From Paenibacillus dendritiformis (GTDB lineage Bacteria > Bacillota > Bacilli > Paenibacillales > Paenibacillaceae), in assembly GCF_945605565.1 (NCBI RefSeq), contig NZ_OX216966.1, forward strand, positions 4,828,001 to 4,892,000: a DNA stretch of 64,000 bases. Direction: 5' to 3'. Under the pieces are notes generated by a model. That model had not been told where the DNA came from and did no database searches. It was given only the letters and a program-made list of their open reading frames with translations. Positions 27,876-37,214 of this stretch are shown in pieces (the first letter of the stretch is position 1; each line of letters begins with the position of its first letter). The translations under genes and the position numbers were made by a program.

Positions 27876-29134
27876 TGCTGCTCTCTCCCCTCGATATAAT
27901 TCAATTGATGCAACAGCCAGATGAACGGCTCATCCACCCGAATCGGACTGACAACCCCCTCAAGCTTCTGATTGACCGGGTTGCTGCCCAATGCCGACAC
28001 GGCGAAGTAGGCCGTATTGGAGAAATAGACGTCCATCGTTCCTTTGAACGGACGGTCCACCTTCTCGATGAAGCGCCGGATCTCGCCGTCGATATTATGG
28101 AATTCCGTCAGATCGAGATATTTGCGATGAACCATATTATGGAAAATATTACTATTCGGCTTGATATAGTCGCCATCCTCATCCTTCAACGCATGGAGCA
28201 TGTCGCTCTTCGTCAGCACGACCGCCGTCGGGATGTCGGTCTTGTTCTTATCCTGATAGGCGATGAAATCGCCGAACAGCGTCAGCACGACATCGCGCGG
28301 CTCGTCATATTGCGGCACCCATTCGTCGGAAGCTCCGCCGTATTGCATGCGGATTTTTTCACGAATCGATCGAATTTGCAGCGGATCGATCATGAACAGG
28401 ATGCCGGCCGAATTTTTGATATGCTGGCCGTGCAGGCCGAGATAATCCTGATCGACCATCCCTTCCCCCGCGACATCAAAAAACACCAGCGTGAGCGGCG
28501 GCTTCGTCTCATCCTTGAAGACGAATTGAAAAATGAACGGCTCCTGCATCTTCTCCTTCTGCGTCGACGCGAGCAGATCGCCGCGTTCGAACAGCGGCTC
28601 CTCGTACATCGTCCGGAACTTGCGGCTTATCTCCGCATTGAGCGGCATGCAGGCGGCATCGAAATGATCGGCCGTCGTATGCTGGAGCGTATGGATAAGC
28701 GAAGTCATGTAGACCGATTTGCCGACCTGGGAAGCCCCGATAATGGAAATGATATTGCTCGGCACCTTCCCTGCCGTCACGGGCAGCTCATTATGGCAGT
28801 GCGGGCACAGCCTTCTGCGCGTGACGACGCCATAGCGGTCGTTCAGCCCGATTAGCACATGATCGGAATACAGATGATGCTCTTCGGGAATGTCACGCGG
28901 ATCGATGACCGCCTCCATATCATAGACAGTGTCCAGACCGAAGCGGTCCCGGTATTTGTTCAGCTTCTCATCCTCCTGCAGCGCATAATTCTCGTCATCC
29001 TCGCGGTGGTGCGCCGCACGGAACACCACCTCCTCCGGCGAGAATTTGCTGAAGCAGTACGGGCATACGATATCATAGAACAGCGGCCGTGAGGCCGGCT
29101 GCGGCTTGCGCTTCAAAAAATCAAAAATCCCCAA
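27872..29134 (-). CDS. TRAFAC-like GTPase with zinc ribbon
   Basis: 420 residues. A treble-clef/zinc-ribbon-like site is split between CPYC (24-27) and CPHC (110-113), followed by the nucleotide-binding domain: Walker A GASQVGKS (133-140), switch/Walker B FFDVAGEG (DxxG at 220-223) and the base-specificity motif LTKSD (TKSD 308-311). This is the type called double-GTPase or distinct GTPase in vWA-associated systems. Soluble; regulated assembly is inferred, not shown. GAP1-N2-like gene overlaps its end by 4 bp; a 13 bp gap precedes it. Confidence 0.82.
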   Translation of the reverse strand: MGIFDFLKRKPQPASRPLFYDIVCPYCFSKFSPEEVVFRAAHHREDDENYALQEDEKLNKYRDRFGLDTVYDMEAVIDPRDIPEEHHLYSDHVLIGLNDRYGVVTRRRLCPHCHNELPVTAGKVPSNIISIIGASQVGKSVYMTSLIHTLQHTTADHFDAACMPLNAEISRKFRTMYEEPLFERGDLLASTQKEKMQEPFIFQFVFKDETKPPLTLVFFDVAGEGMVDQDYLGLHGQHIKNSAGILFMIDPLQIRSIREKIRMQYGGASDEWVPQYDEPRDVVLTLFGDFIAYQDKNKTDIPTAVVLTKSDMLHALKDEDGDYIKPNSNIFHNMVHRKYLDLTEFHNIDGEIRRFIEKVDRPFKGTMDVYFSNTAYFAVSALGSNPVNQKLEGVVSPIRVDEPFIWLLHQLNYIEGREQH

Positions 29135-29147
29135 TGTCTTCCCCTCC

Positions 29148-29786
29148 TCATTCCGGTATCAGCTCGTATAGCTGGCCGTATTGGCGGCCGTCGGTGAAGA
29201 AGAGCCGAATATAATCGTCCTTCCCAATCTCGATCTCCGGCAGCACGTTCCGGCCCGGGGCGAACGGCTCGACGAACGGGTAGACCGTTCCGTCGTCCTT
29301 GCTGGCGGGAGAGCCGCCGTGCTTCTTCACATAGCACAGCACATCCGCAGGCAGCGGCACCTCTGCCGTCACCTGGATTTGCGCCGTTTTGAATTTTTTG
29401 AACCAGCCGCCTTTATAGCGGATCGAGTAATAGATTCTCGCCCGGCCGGTGCTCAGCGCGATCCGGTTCCCGCCATCCGGCTGGATGATCAGCTGCTGCT
29501 GTCCGTCCTCCTGGAGCAGACAGGCGTAGATGGTATAGACGAGCCGTCCGATCCCTTCAATCCGGTCATGGTACCCGTTGTTGGCTTTGTACTCGTCTCT
29601 CGTGTACAGCTTCAGCTCCGCGGCCGGCGGACGCTCGGCCGCCGGGCGATCGGCAGCCGCCTTGTGCACATAGACGGCCTGGATCGTATCGGGCCACAGC
29701 CATCGCAGCGTACACCGCGCCTCGTCAATATGATGTGTCAGTCCGCGGATGACCGGCGTCTCCGGGCCCGCTTCCGTATAATGCAT
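29148..29786 (-). CDS. Unknown beta-rich protein of the tubulin/GTPase operon
   Basis: 212 residues, no signal peptide or membrane span, no recognised family. Alternating hydrophobic pattern predicts mainly beta strands (GRARIYYSIRYKGGWFKKFK; AQIQVTAEVPLPADVLCYV; DYIRLFFTDGRQYGQLYELI). It sits 19 bp after the polytopic vWA gene and 13 bp before the GTPase gene, so it is probably a stoichiometric partner or adaptor in the same complex. Confidence 0.7.
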   Translation of the reverse strand: MHYTEAGPETPVIRGLTHHIDEARCTLRWLWPDTIQAVYVHKAAADRPAAERPPAAELKLYTRDEYKANNGYHDRIEGIGRLVYTIYACLLQEDGQQQLIIQPDGGNRIALSTGRARIYYSIRYKGGWFKKFKTAQIQVTAEVPLPADVLCYVKKHGGSPASKDDGTVYPFVEPFAPGRNVLPEIEIGKDDYIRLFFTDGRQYGQLYELIPE

Positions 29787-29805
29787 CTGTCATGGCCTCC
29801 CCACA

Positions 29806-31086
29806 CTAGAATCCGCGGCTGCTCCGATCGGTCTGCCGTCCGGACAGGCTGCTGCCTTCATTCTCCGCCGGTCCTCTCCGCCGGCGGCCATCCCGCTGCC
29901 GCTGGCTCTCCTGCACAGGCACGACCAGCGAGAACAGCGCGATGACGCCCGCCAGCACCAGATCGGCGCCCAGGCGCACGGCACCGTCCGTGAGCGGACG
30001 TCCGGACAAGCCGGCCTCCAGCAGGAGACCGGCAAGCAGCCCCGCCGCCGCGCCGCCGATGGCGAAGCTCTTGGCAAGATAGCGGTTGTCGAACACGAGA
30101 CCAAGCGACAAGCCGAGCGCCGTGCCGATAAGCGCCAGGGCAATCACATGCAGCGCCATATAATAGCCGCTGTCCTTGAGCGGCCCGGAACGCTCCGTCA
30201 CCAGCGTCCGATCGCCGATGCTGCTGTAGATCTTCTCAAAGACGAACGACAGCTCGTTCGCTTTGGACACATCGTAATACTGGCCGCCGGTCTCGTCCGC
30301 GATCCGGCGCAGCAGGCCCGAGCCTTCCGCTTCGACCAGACTGAGGCCGATCGTGTGAACGGCGATGTGCTGCGCCTTATAATCGGCGAGCGCTTCGTTC
30401 GTATTCACTTCGCTGAAGCCGTCCGACAGCAGCACGACCATCGTGCCGCGCGAATCATCCTGATTGTCCTTGATATGCTTCATCGCTTCGGATAGAGACA
30501 GGCCGATATCCGTACCGCCCTGTGTCGGCTGGAGCGCATCGATCTTGGCGAACAGCTCATCCTTGACAGCCTGATCCTTCAATTGCACGAAAGGCTGGAG
30601 CAGGTCCACGCTGTCGTGAAATACAAACACAGCTACCCGCTTGTCCCGATCCATCTCTTCGATCATTCGTTTGGCCGCTTCATACCGATCCTGGTTCGGA
30701 TCCGTCTGCTCCATGCTGCCCGAATTGTCGATCACGAGCACGATATTTTTGACCGTCTTGACGCCGCCCGCCTCGATCTGATACGCCGCTTCGAGCGCCA
30801 GGCCCGCGATGAACAGCATGACGAGCGTCGCGGGCACGAGCGCCAGCCACGATGTGCCCGCATACCGCTGCCGCCATGATTGGCCGTTGAGCCGGGGCGA
30901 GATCATCTCGGCCGTCAGGCAGGCCAGGCCGATGAATAGGGCGATGAGCCCGAAGTAGAGCCCGCTCACCACGACATCCGGCCATTGGCCAAGCAGACGG
31001 CCCAGCAGCCACTCCCCGGCGGCCCAGCCGACGGCGCCTCCGATCAGGCTGAACAGCACCATGAGCCAATTCACTTTTCGCTGCAT
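29806..31086 (-). CDS. Polytopic vWA-domain membrane protein
   Basis: 426 residues. Three N-terminal spans (about 7-28, 39-60, 80-102), a vWA domain (about 113-290) with an intact MIDAS (DNSGS 120-124, Thr182 in GGTDIG, Asp212 in SDG), then three more spans (309-333, 338-360, 370-392) and an Arg-rich tail. Positive residues place both ends inside, so the vWA domain faces outside and should bind a divalent metal and a protein ligand there. Second vWA protein of the operon, 240 bp after the preceding gene, with direct repeats in that gap. Confidence 0.85.
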   Translation of the reverse strand: MQRKVNWLMVLFSLIGGAVGWAAGEWLLGRLLGQWPDVVVSGLYFGLIALFIGLACLTAEMISPRLNGQSWRQRYAGTSWLALVPATLVMLFIAGLALEAAYQIEAGGVKTVKNIVLVIDNSGSMEQTDPNQDRYEAAKRMIEEMDRDKRVAVFVFHDSVDLLQPFVQLKDQAVKDELFAKIDALQPTQGGTDIGLSLSEAMKHIKDNQDDSRGTMVVLLSDGFSEVNTNEALADYKAQHIAVHTIGLSLVEAEGSGLLRRIADETGGQYYDVSKANELSFVFEKIYSSIGDRTLVTERSGPLKDSGYYMALHVIALALIGTALGLSLGLVFDNRYLAKSFAIGGAAAGLLAGLLLEAGLSGRPLTDGAVRLGADLVLAGVIALFSLVVPVQESQRQRDGRRRRGPAENEGSSLSGRQTDRSSRGF

Positions 31087-31111
31087 AAATATAGCATCCT
31101 CTCACATAGAA

Positions 31112-31149
31112 TACGTGTTCATTAATGCCGGTTTTTACGTGTTCGTTAA
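31112..31149. repeat. Direct repeat pair upstream of the polytopic vWA gene
   Basis: TACGTGTTCATTAA (31112-31125) and TACGTGTTCGTTAA (31136-31149), 24 bp apart, 26 bp upstream of the vWA start in the only long gap of the operon. Possible operator for an internal promoter. Confidence 0.45.
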
Positions 31150-31326
31150 GGTCTTCGTCATGACCTGATCCATGCCAGTGCGCGGCGCTTGACGCCTCTG
31201 CTGCCCTTCGGATGGATGTGCAAGCAATCTGCTTCCCCGCCATCCCCCTGGGAACGGCAGCAGTCCGAACGGAACGTCCGCGGTCCCGCACGGACGCCTG
31301 ACAGACGTTCACCCGGCAAGCCCGGC
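31150..31326. other. Intergenic remainder inside the operon
   Basis: The rest of the 240 bp gap between the degenerate tubulin-like gene and the polytopic vWA gene. No gene, terminator or further repeat recognised. Confidence 0.4.
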
Positions 31327-33768
31327 TTAACGGACAGGCGGCAGAAGCTCAGGATCGAGGCTGTGGAAGGTGTACCCGTTCTGCACATAGCTCTCGTAGT
31401 ACATTTTGCCGTTCCGGTAATACATGAGATCCTCGACGCGGAAGCCGCCCATAATGTTCAGCTTCTCCACCCCGCTGCTTCGCTTCTCGTGCACGCAGCC
31501 GAGCTTGTAGATGCGGGATGTCTCCTCCTCGTTCAGCGCATACCGCATAAATTCGCTCGTCGCGTCGCCGAAGAAATATTTTTCCTCGTAGCGGTGCTTA
31601 TGCGTATAATCGAGCAGGCGGATATGAATGCCGGCATGCTCTTCCAGCGTTCGGTACAGCTTCTTGAACAGCTCGTCTCGCGACAGCACCTCCTGGTTGC
31701 TGTAGTCGATCGTCACGTTCGCCCGCCGCAGCAGCTCTTCCTCGAACGTCTGCTGGAACGGAGCCGCGGTCAAAATATGATCCCGGCACACCTCGCACAG
31801 CCGTGCGGCCAACGCTTCCGTTCCCTGCTCCAGCAGGCGGGAAATGCTGCCCATATACCGCTCTTCGCCGAAGGCGCCCGGCCCCCGCTTCGCCTCGATA
31901 TCCCGCATGACGTCTGCTGTCACCCGTTCGTAATACTCCATAATATTTTGGCCGATATAATCATCGGCCTGACGGATGCTGGCAAGCGCCGCTTCCCGGA
32001 GCGTCCGCTCCAGCGACTCCATCTGCTGCACGTACTGCTTGTAGATCGCGTGCAGCCGTTCCAGCTCCGCTTCATATTTCCGGTACAGCCGCAGCTCCGT
32101 CTCCAGCCGCAGCACCTCGAGCTTCTGACGGTACACGGTGTCGAAGAAGGTGCGGATGAAGCTGCGCACATTATGCTTATCCATCAGCGGCAGCCGCTGG
32201 AACGATTGCTCCTCCACCGTCTCGCCATACTTCTGCTCCAGCTCCGCCCGTGCCGCTTCGAGCGCTCTTCCCGCATCGCGGATGCGGCCGTGCAGAAGCG
32301 GCCAGATGCTGTCCGCCTCCTCCGCCTCGTTCGTCCAGGCGTACACATGATAGAAGCCGGTATCCGCCTGAGCGGCCAGCCGCTGCCGGACCGTATATTG
32401 CAGCTCGTCGTCCGGCAGCTGCCGGATCGCGCTCTCCGCGGCCCGTTCATAATTATCCCGGAAAAAAGCGATGCAGCCGCTGCCGAACAGCGCTTCCTCG
32501 GCTTCGCGCAGCGTCATGCGCTTCAATTGGCTGAAGCTGACCCCATGCGTCATCATGCCGTTCATGTCACGGAGCCGCTCCTCGTCCGGAACCGCTTGAT
32601 CGACCCGGGCCCCTATCGCTTCCGGGTCGAGCCCGAACCAGGCCAGCTTCTCCGCCGGCGTCCGTTCGGGCCCGCCCTTCATCCGCTCCGTCAGCTCCCG
32701 GCAGAAATGGTACAGCACGGCGAGCGCTATCGAATGATTCGGGCGCTTCACCTTCGAGAATCCCGCCGAGACGAACCCGATCCGGCCGGATTCGGTCATC
32801 AGATTGTTGCGCAGGGAGGTATTATTGTAGCTGTCCATTCCATGCGCCTCGGCCGAGTCGATCCGCTTCCGGTTTTTCAACAGGTTCATATGGCAAATGA
32901 TCTCGTAATTGTCTTCCTCGTCGAACGACGACATGCCGCGTTCATTTTTGTCCGTCAGCACATAGACGAGATCGAATAACGGCGAAGCGGGATGCGTCAC
33001 CTCGATCGCAATCCCGTCTTCCGTTACATGCAGCGGGGCCGAGAACGAATAGTCCGGACTCTGCATATAATCGAGCTCGCGCAGGAACGCGACTCCCGCC
33101 GAGCTGGCGTACCCGAAGGCTTCGGCCTGTTCCCGCTCGTTGATGAGCGCGTACAGATCCGTCTGCACCGACTTGAACGATTGTTGAAAAATCGCTTCCG
33201 CCAGCATCGTAATTTCCGGAACCAGCACATTGAGCGGATCATCGGCCCGCGTAATGACCGCCAGATGAATCCGGTCGAAGGAGGCATAGAGGCGGCCGTA
33301 CTCCGCGATATCGCTGCTCACCTTCCGCAAGATGCGGTTGAGCTCAAGCAGGCCGCTCTCCTCCTCGTAGAACTGGCGGTGCACATCGCGGCGCATCGTC
33401 TTGCGGCTCTCGCTGTCGCCGCTTCCGCCGATCGGAAGCACGAGCCGGGCGACTCTGCCGCCGGGTTCTGCGCCATGCCGTGCGGATGCGGCGCTGCGGG
33501 CGGCAGGAGTACCTTCCCCTTCCCCGCCGGAAGCTTCCGCTCCTTCGCTCCGGGTCGTCGCGTGCATGTACATGACGCCGGCGCTGTTATCCCACTTCCG
33601 CTCATTGATCCGAATCATCGGCTCAATAGCGTCCCCCGCCTTGTCACCGATGAAGAGGAACACTGTCGGATAATGAATGCTGCTCTGGTTGTCGTCCCGG
33701 CCGGTGAGCCGATCCTCATCGCGCGCATATTCGGTTGCGAACCTTTCCACCATGGTCTGCGTCATCAT
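31327..33768 (-). CDS. Degenerate tubulin/FtsZ-like protein lacking GTP-binding loops
   Basis: 813 residues. The N-terminal 350 residues appear collinear with the tubulin-like neighbour: PTVFLFIGDKAGDA (34-47) at the T1-loop position, DRIHLAVITRADDPLN (165-180) where the neighbour has the GGTGSG loop, FLRELDYM (228-235) for its LKELDYW, and SPLFDLVYVL (262-271) for its SPLPPFNLCHL. Both glycine-rich GTP loops are gone, so it probably does not bind GTP. A low-complexity insert is at 73-105 and a helical, partly coiled-coil C-terminus follows. It starts 1 bp after the tubulin-like stop, implying coupled production. The paralogy is my own alignment by eye. Confidence 0.65.
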   Translation of the reverse strand: MMTQTMVERFATEYARDEDRLTGRDDNQSSIHYPTVFLFIGDKAGDAIEPMIRINERKWDNSAGVMYMHATTRSEGAEASGGEGEGTPAARSAASARHGAEPGGRVARLVLPIGGSGDSESRKTMRRDVHRQFYEEESGLLELNRILRKVSSDIAEYGRLYASFDRIHLAVITRADDPLNVLVPEITMLAEAIFQQSFKSVQTDLYALINEREQAEAFGYASSAGVAFLRELDYMQSPDYSFSAPLHVTEDGIAIEVTHPASPLFDLVYVLTDKNERGMSSFDEEDNYEIICHMNLLKNRKRIDSAEAHGMDSYNNTSLRNNLMTESGRIGFVSAGFSKVKRPNHSIALAVLYHFCRELTERMKGGPERTPAEKLAWFGLDPEAIGARVDQAVPDEERLRDMNGMMTHGVSFSQLKRMTLREAEEALFGSGCIAFFRDNYERAAESAIRQLPDDELQYTVRQRLAAQADTGFYHVYAWTNEAEEADSIWPLLHGRIRDAGRALEAARAELEQKYGETVEEQSFQRLPLMDKHNVRSFIRTFFDTVYRQKLEVLRLETELRLYRKYEAELERLHAIYKQYVQQMESLERTLREAALASIRQADDYIGQNIMEYYERVTADVMRDIEAKRGPGAFGEERYMGSISRLLEQGTEALAARLCEVCRDHILTAAPFQQTFEEELLRRANVTIDYSNQEVLSRDELFKKLYRTLEEHAGIHIRLLDYTHKHRYEEKYFFGDATSEFMRYALNEEETSRIYKLGCVHEKRSSGVEKLNIMGGFRVEDLMYYRNGKMYYESYVQNGYTFHSLDPELLPPVR

Positions 33769-33769
33769 C

Positions 33770-36700
33770 TTATTTCAACTTTCTCCGAATGGCGTTCAGT
33801 TTGGTCGTCAATTGCTTGTAGAACTGGTACGTGTCCTCGCCGTTCGCCAGCTCGATTTTCTCGTATTCCAACCGCTCGCGCGCCTCCAGGAAGTCCCCGT
33901 ACAGCTCATCCAGCTTCGCCAGCAGCGGAGCGACATCCTCCGTCGCCGTCATCTCTGCGGCGCGGCGGGCCGATTTGCGCAGCAGCGTGCCGCGATGCTT
34001 CTCATCCAGGCCGCGGAAATGCTCGTATACCTCGTACTCGACATAATCCCGGCTCTTCATCAGATTGGCGAACGGCTCCCACGCTTCCTCTTCCTCGTCG
34101 CGGTCATACACATAGAGCGCGCCTTTTTTGCTGATCGTTCCGGTGTACAGCGCCTCGATGAATTGATCCTGCCACTTCTCCTCATCCTGATGCTGGCTGA
34201 GGATCTGCTCGAACTCGGCCATCTTCGCCTCGATCGCCTCATACTTGGCCAGTTCCTCGCGCATGCGCGCGATCAGCTCCGGCGAACGAATCAGATTGTC
34301 CTTCGCCAGATCCTCATTGATGCTGCCAAAAATATCTTTGGTCTCCATCGGCTCCAGCCCCTCTTCCATCAGCCGCTTCAGATCCAGGTAAGCGCGCTTC
34401 ACTTCCCCGAGATTCGGCTTTGCGGCCTGGAGCTGCAGATCGTAGCTTTTCAGCATGTCCGCGAGGTTGAACGGCTTCGTGAAGATGACCGCATAGCGGT
34501 TGCTCGTATTCTCATCCATTCCCTTCTCGACCACGGCCTTGAAGCGGAAGCCCCGCTCGAACTCGGCGCGGACGCGGGCGTTGTATTTCTGCACCCGTTC
34601 ATTCCGGTACGTATCTCCCCACGATTGCTCCGGTATCGGCGAAGGAAGATAAGTCCAGTTCGCTTTGTCCGTCTGCACGAGATGGCGGCCGATCCCTTCC
34701 TTGTCGAGAATCGTGCGCTCGTAGCTTTCTTCGTATACTTTGAGCGGCGTATAGACGAAGAGAGGCACCCCGTTATGCGTATTCAACCAGAAGATGCGGT
34801 TCTTCACCTCGCTTTCCTTGACGGTGAAGTTCGACTTGCCGACCGCATTGTTCTGATAATTGCGGATCCCTTTGAGAATGCTCGGCGCCTTGACGGGCAC
34901 CGACACGAAGCCCCAGCGCGGAAAATGCAGATTGCCCGAGCTGTTGCTCAGATGGAACACCGGAACCGCCTCGTCATCCAGCTTGCTCGCGATCTTGCGC
35001 TCGACGAATTTGTCGATCGACTCGTCGTTGCCGAACTTCATGACGAGGAACTCCTCCATCGATTGCGTAATCAGATCGCCGAACTTGTCCGACAGGAAGT
35101 CCGAGATCGAGCTGACGATATCGAGCTCCTGCTCCTTGATCCACTGGTTCGAGTGATTCAGCAGTTCCAGCGAGAAATCGCGGATCAGGTCGTCGACTTC
35201 CTTCTGATCCATAATGTTGCTGATGACTTTCGAGATGTCCGGCACGCTGACGATGTTCCAGTAGTAAGTCCGGTTCCCTTTATGGTCGGCCTGCTCTTCG
35301 CCGTTGATCAGAATGTCGCCGTTTTTCTCGAAGATCGAGTTGAGCGCGTTCAATATTTCGGTAAATACGCTATAAATGCGGTTGTTCTCCTGGTTCAGCA
35401 GCTGGTACAAATCCTCGTAGAATTCGATCATCTGCTCCGTGCGCTCCACATCGGCATGCAGCCAATATTCCTGGATTTTGGCTTCGATGTACATATTTTT
35501 CTTTTTGTCTTTGGAAATAAAGGCGCTCTTTGCATCGCCGAGGCGCTCATTCGCCTGCTCCTGGGCCGCTTCGATGTCGCGCGGAATATGGTGCAGATTC
35601 TCGCGCAGCGTCTCGATGTAAGAGAGCAGCATTTTCAACAGGCAGAAGCCCTTTTCCGTGTAGATAAGTCGGGACACATAGAACGGCCCCTGCTCCGGAT
35701 GGAGGAACATCCGCCGGATCTGATCGGTGAAGCTGCCGACGATCTCGCCGGGAAGCTGCTTCTTCGCCTTGATGTATTCCTCGCGCGCCCGCGCCAGGAA
35801 CGTCTGCTCCAGCTCCGTATCCATATTGACGACTTGCATTTTGATGACATTGTTATAGCTCAGGCGCTCGCTGTTCTCGAAGCCCGGCAGCGGCTCCGGC
35901 ACGCGGGATTCGAATGTCTTCACCATCGTGTCGAGATCGACGCCCAGCTTGCGGGCGAACTTCTCGACCTCCTCCTGGGTCGGCGCCTTCTGGAACATCT
36001 TCTCCATCTTCTGGAACAGACGGTATCCGAGATAGGTCGTCATCTCTTCGATCGGCAGGACGGCCGACGAGGCGCCGATGATGTTATATTCGTAATTGGC
36101 CGGATACGCCCGGTTCATCTGGGCGATATTCGTACGGATATTGCTGATGTAATCGTGAATCGCGAATTCCTCGCCGGACTGCTTCTCCTCGCTCGCCATG
36201 AAGTTCGTGATGTTCTCCGCCGTCACGTTCATGCAGTAGTCATACGCGTTCTCCAGCAGCTTCCCTTCCGTGTTCGTCGCCGAGATCAGATGGCACAGGT
36301 TGAACGGCGGCAGCGGAGAATTGACCGTCAGGATGTTGCCGTACTTCTGCCGGAAGCGCTCGCCGCGGCTGTCGACGTTCATCCAGTAATCGAGCTCCTT
36401 GAGGGCGGCATAGCCGTTCTTCTTGATATATTCGCGCGTATGCTCGCTCAGGCTCTTGTTCGACAGGTTCACGTCCGGAGTGAACAGATAGCCGAGCGTA
36501 TTGACGCGGTCGATGCCCGCCGAGCCGTAATCCCGCTCGATAATGCCCCGCACGATATAGGAAATGTCCAGGAAGCAGCCGCTGCCGGTCCCTCCGGACA
36601 AGCCGGACAGCAGAAATACCATCAGCTTCTTGTTCGTGCCGACGGACAGGGTCTTAATCTTCTTGTCAATCGCCTGCACCACCTGATTGATCTTGGTGAA

Positions 36701-37159
36701 CAGCAGCAGGCGGCCCGCCTGGCGCACGCCGGCAGCGCCGTTCATTCCGTCGGTGATGCTCAGCTCAGGGGACAGCCACTCGGTAATGTACGGCTCCAGG
36801 ATGCTGCGGTTCTGCAGCAGCCCGCCGATCTCGGCGTTCGACAGCAGCACGAATTCATTGAGCGGATCGAGTCCGATGCCGCGGTATTTTTTGTTGCGAT
36901 CCTGTTCGTTCGTCTCGAATGCCAGGAACTCTACATTGTCCGGCTTCTCGCGCTTCTTCTTCGAGATCGGATCCTCCGGCAGCTTGAATCTGCGGTTGAT
37001 CTGATACTTCAAGCGCAGCAGCGCGTCGATGCCGGTCCCTCCCAAGCCGATGATCAGGATCGGATTGTCGATCGTGTCGACGCGGATTTTATCGCTGACG
37101 ATTCCTCCGCCCAGCGATACGTCCAATTGTTGAATATGTTCTCTGACGATTGGTTTCAT
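33770..37159 (-). CDS. Tubulin/FtsZ-superfamily large GTPase-like protein
   Basis: 1129 residues, about three times FtsZ. The N-terminal GTPase domain shows the T1 loop IIGLGGTGID (36-45) and the tubulin signature loop SGGTGSGC (188-195), followed by the strand YIVRGIIERDYG. The remaining 700 residues are mostly helical with charged segments and probably belong to a family-specific C-terminal region. It matches the tubulin-like (Tubulin_2/FtsZl-2) family found with vWA and GTPase genes; polymerisation is expected from the superfamily, not shown. Second gene of the operon, 55 bp after the vWA protein. Confidence 0.85.
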   Translation of the reverse strand: MKPIVREHIQQLDVSLGGGIVSDKIRVDTIDNPILIIGLGGTGIDALLRLKYQINRRFKLPEDPISKKKREKPDNVEFLAFETNEQDRNKKYRGIGLDPLNEFVLLSNAEIGGLLQNRSILEPYITEWLSPELSITDGMNGAAGVRQAGRLLLFTKINQVVQAIDKKIKTLSVGTNKKLMVFLLSGLSGGTGSGCFLDISYIVRGIIERDYGSAGIDRVNTLGYLFTPDVNLSNKSLSEHTREYIKKNGYAALKELDYWMNVDSRGERFRQKYGNILTVNSPLPPFNLCHLISATNTEGKLLENAYDYCMNVTAENITNFMASEEKQSGEEFAIHDYISNIRTNIAQMNRAYPANYEYNIIGASSAVLPIEEMTTYLGYRLFQKMEKMFQKAPTQEEVEKFARKLGVDLDTMVKTFESRVPEPLPGFENSERLSYNNVIKMQVVNMDTELEQTFLARAREEYIKAKKQLPGEIVGSFTDQIRRMFLHPEQGPFYVSRLIYTEKGFCLLKMLLSYIETLRENLHHIPRDIEAAQEQANERLGDAKSAFISKDKKKNMYIEAKIQEYWLHADVERTEQMIEFYEDLYQLLNQENNRIYSVFTEILNALNSIFEKNGDILINGEEQADHKGNRTYYWNIVSVPDISKVISNIMDQKEVDDLIRDFSLELLNHSNQWIKEQELDIVSSISDFLSDKFGDLITQSMEEFLVMKFGNDESIDKFVERKIASKLDDEAVPVFHLSNSSGNLHFPRWGFVSVPVKAPSILKGIRNYQNNAVGKSNFTVKESEVKNRIFWLNTHNGVPLFVYTPLKVYEESYERTILDKEGIGRHLVQTDKANWTYLPSPIPEQSWGDTYRNERVQKYNARVRAEFERGFRFKAVVEKGMDENTSNRYAVIFTKPFNLADMLKSYDLQLQAAKPNLGEVKRAYLDLKRLMEEGLEPMETKDIFGSINEDLAKDNLIRSPELIARMREELAKYEAIEAKMAEFEQILSQHQDEEKWQDQFIEALYTGTISKKGALYVYDRDEEEEAWEPFANLMKSRDYVEYEVYEHFRGLDEKHRGTLLRKSARRAAEMTATEDVAPLLAKLDELYGDFLEARERLEYEKIELANGEDTYQFYKQLTTKLNAIRRKLK

Positions 37160-37214
37160 AAATGGATGTTCCTCCCTATAAGTTCGAGTTCAAAAACGGG
37201 CGTACGGAACGGGT

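Noticed and set aside
26145..27899. 584-residue plus-strand reading frame
   Set aside because: Antisense shadow of the GAP1-N2-like gene; no domain, no ribosome binding site.
33770..37159. Cell-division FtsZ or plasmid TubZ
   Set aside because: Three times too long, no FtsZ C-terminal peptide, no ftsA or partition genes nearby; vWA and GTPase neighbours fit the separate tubulin-like family.
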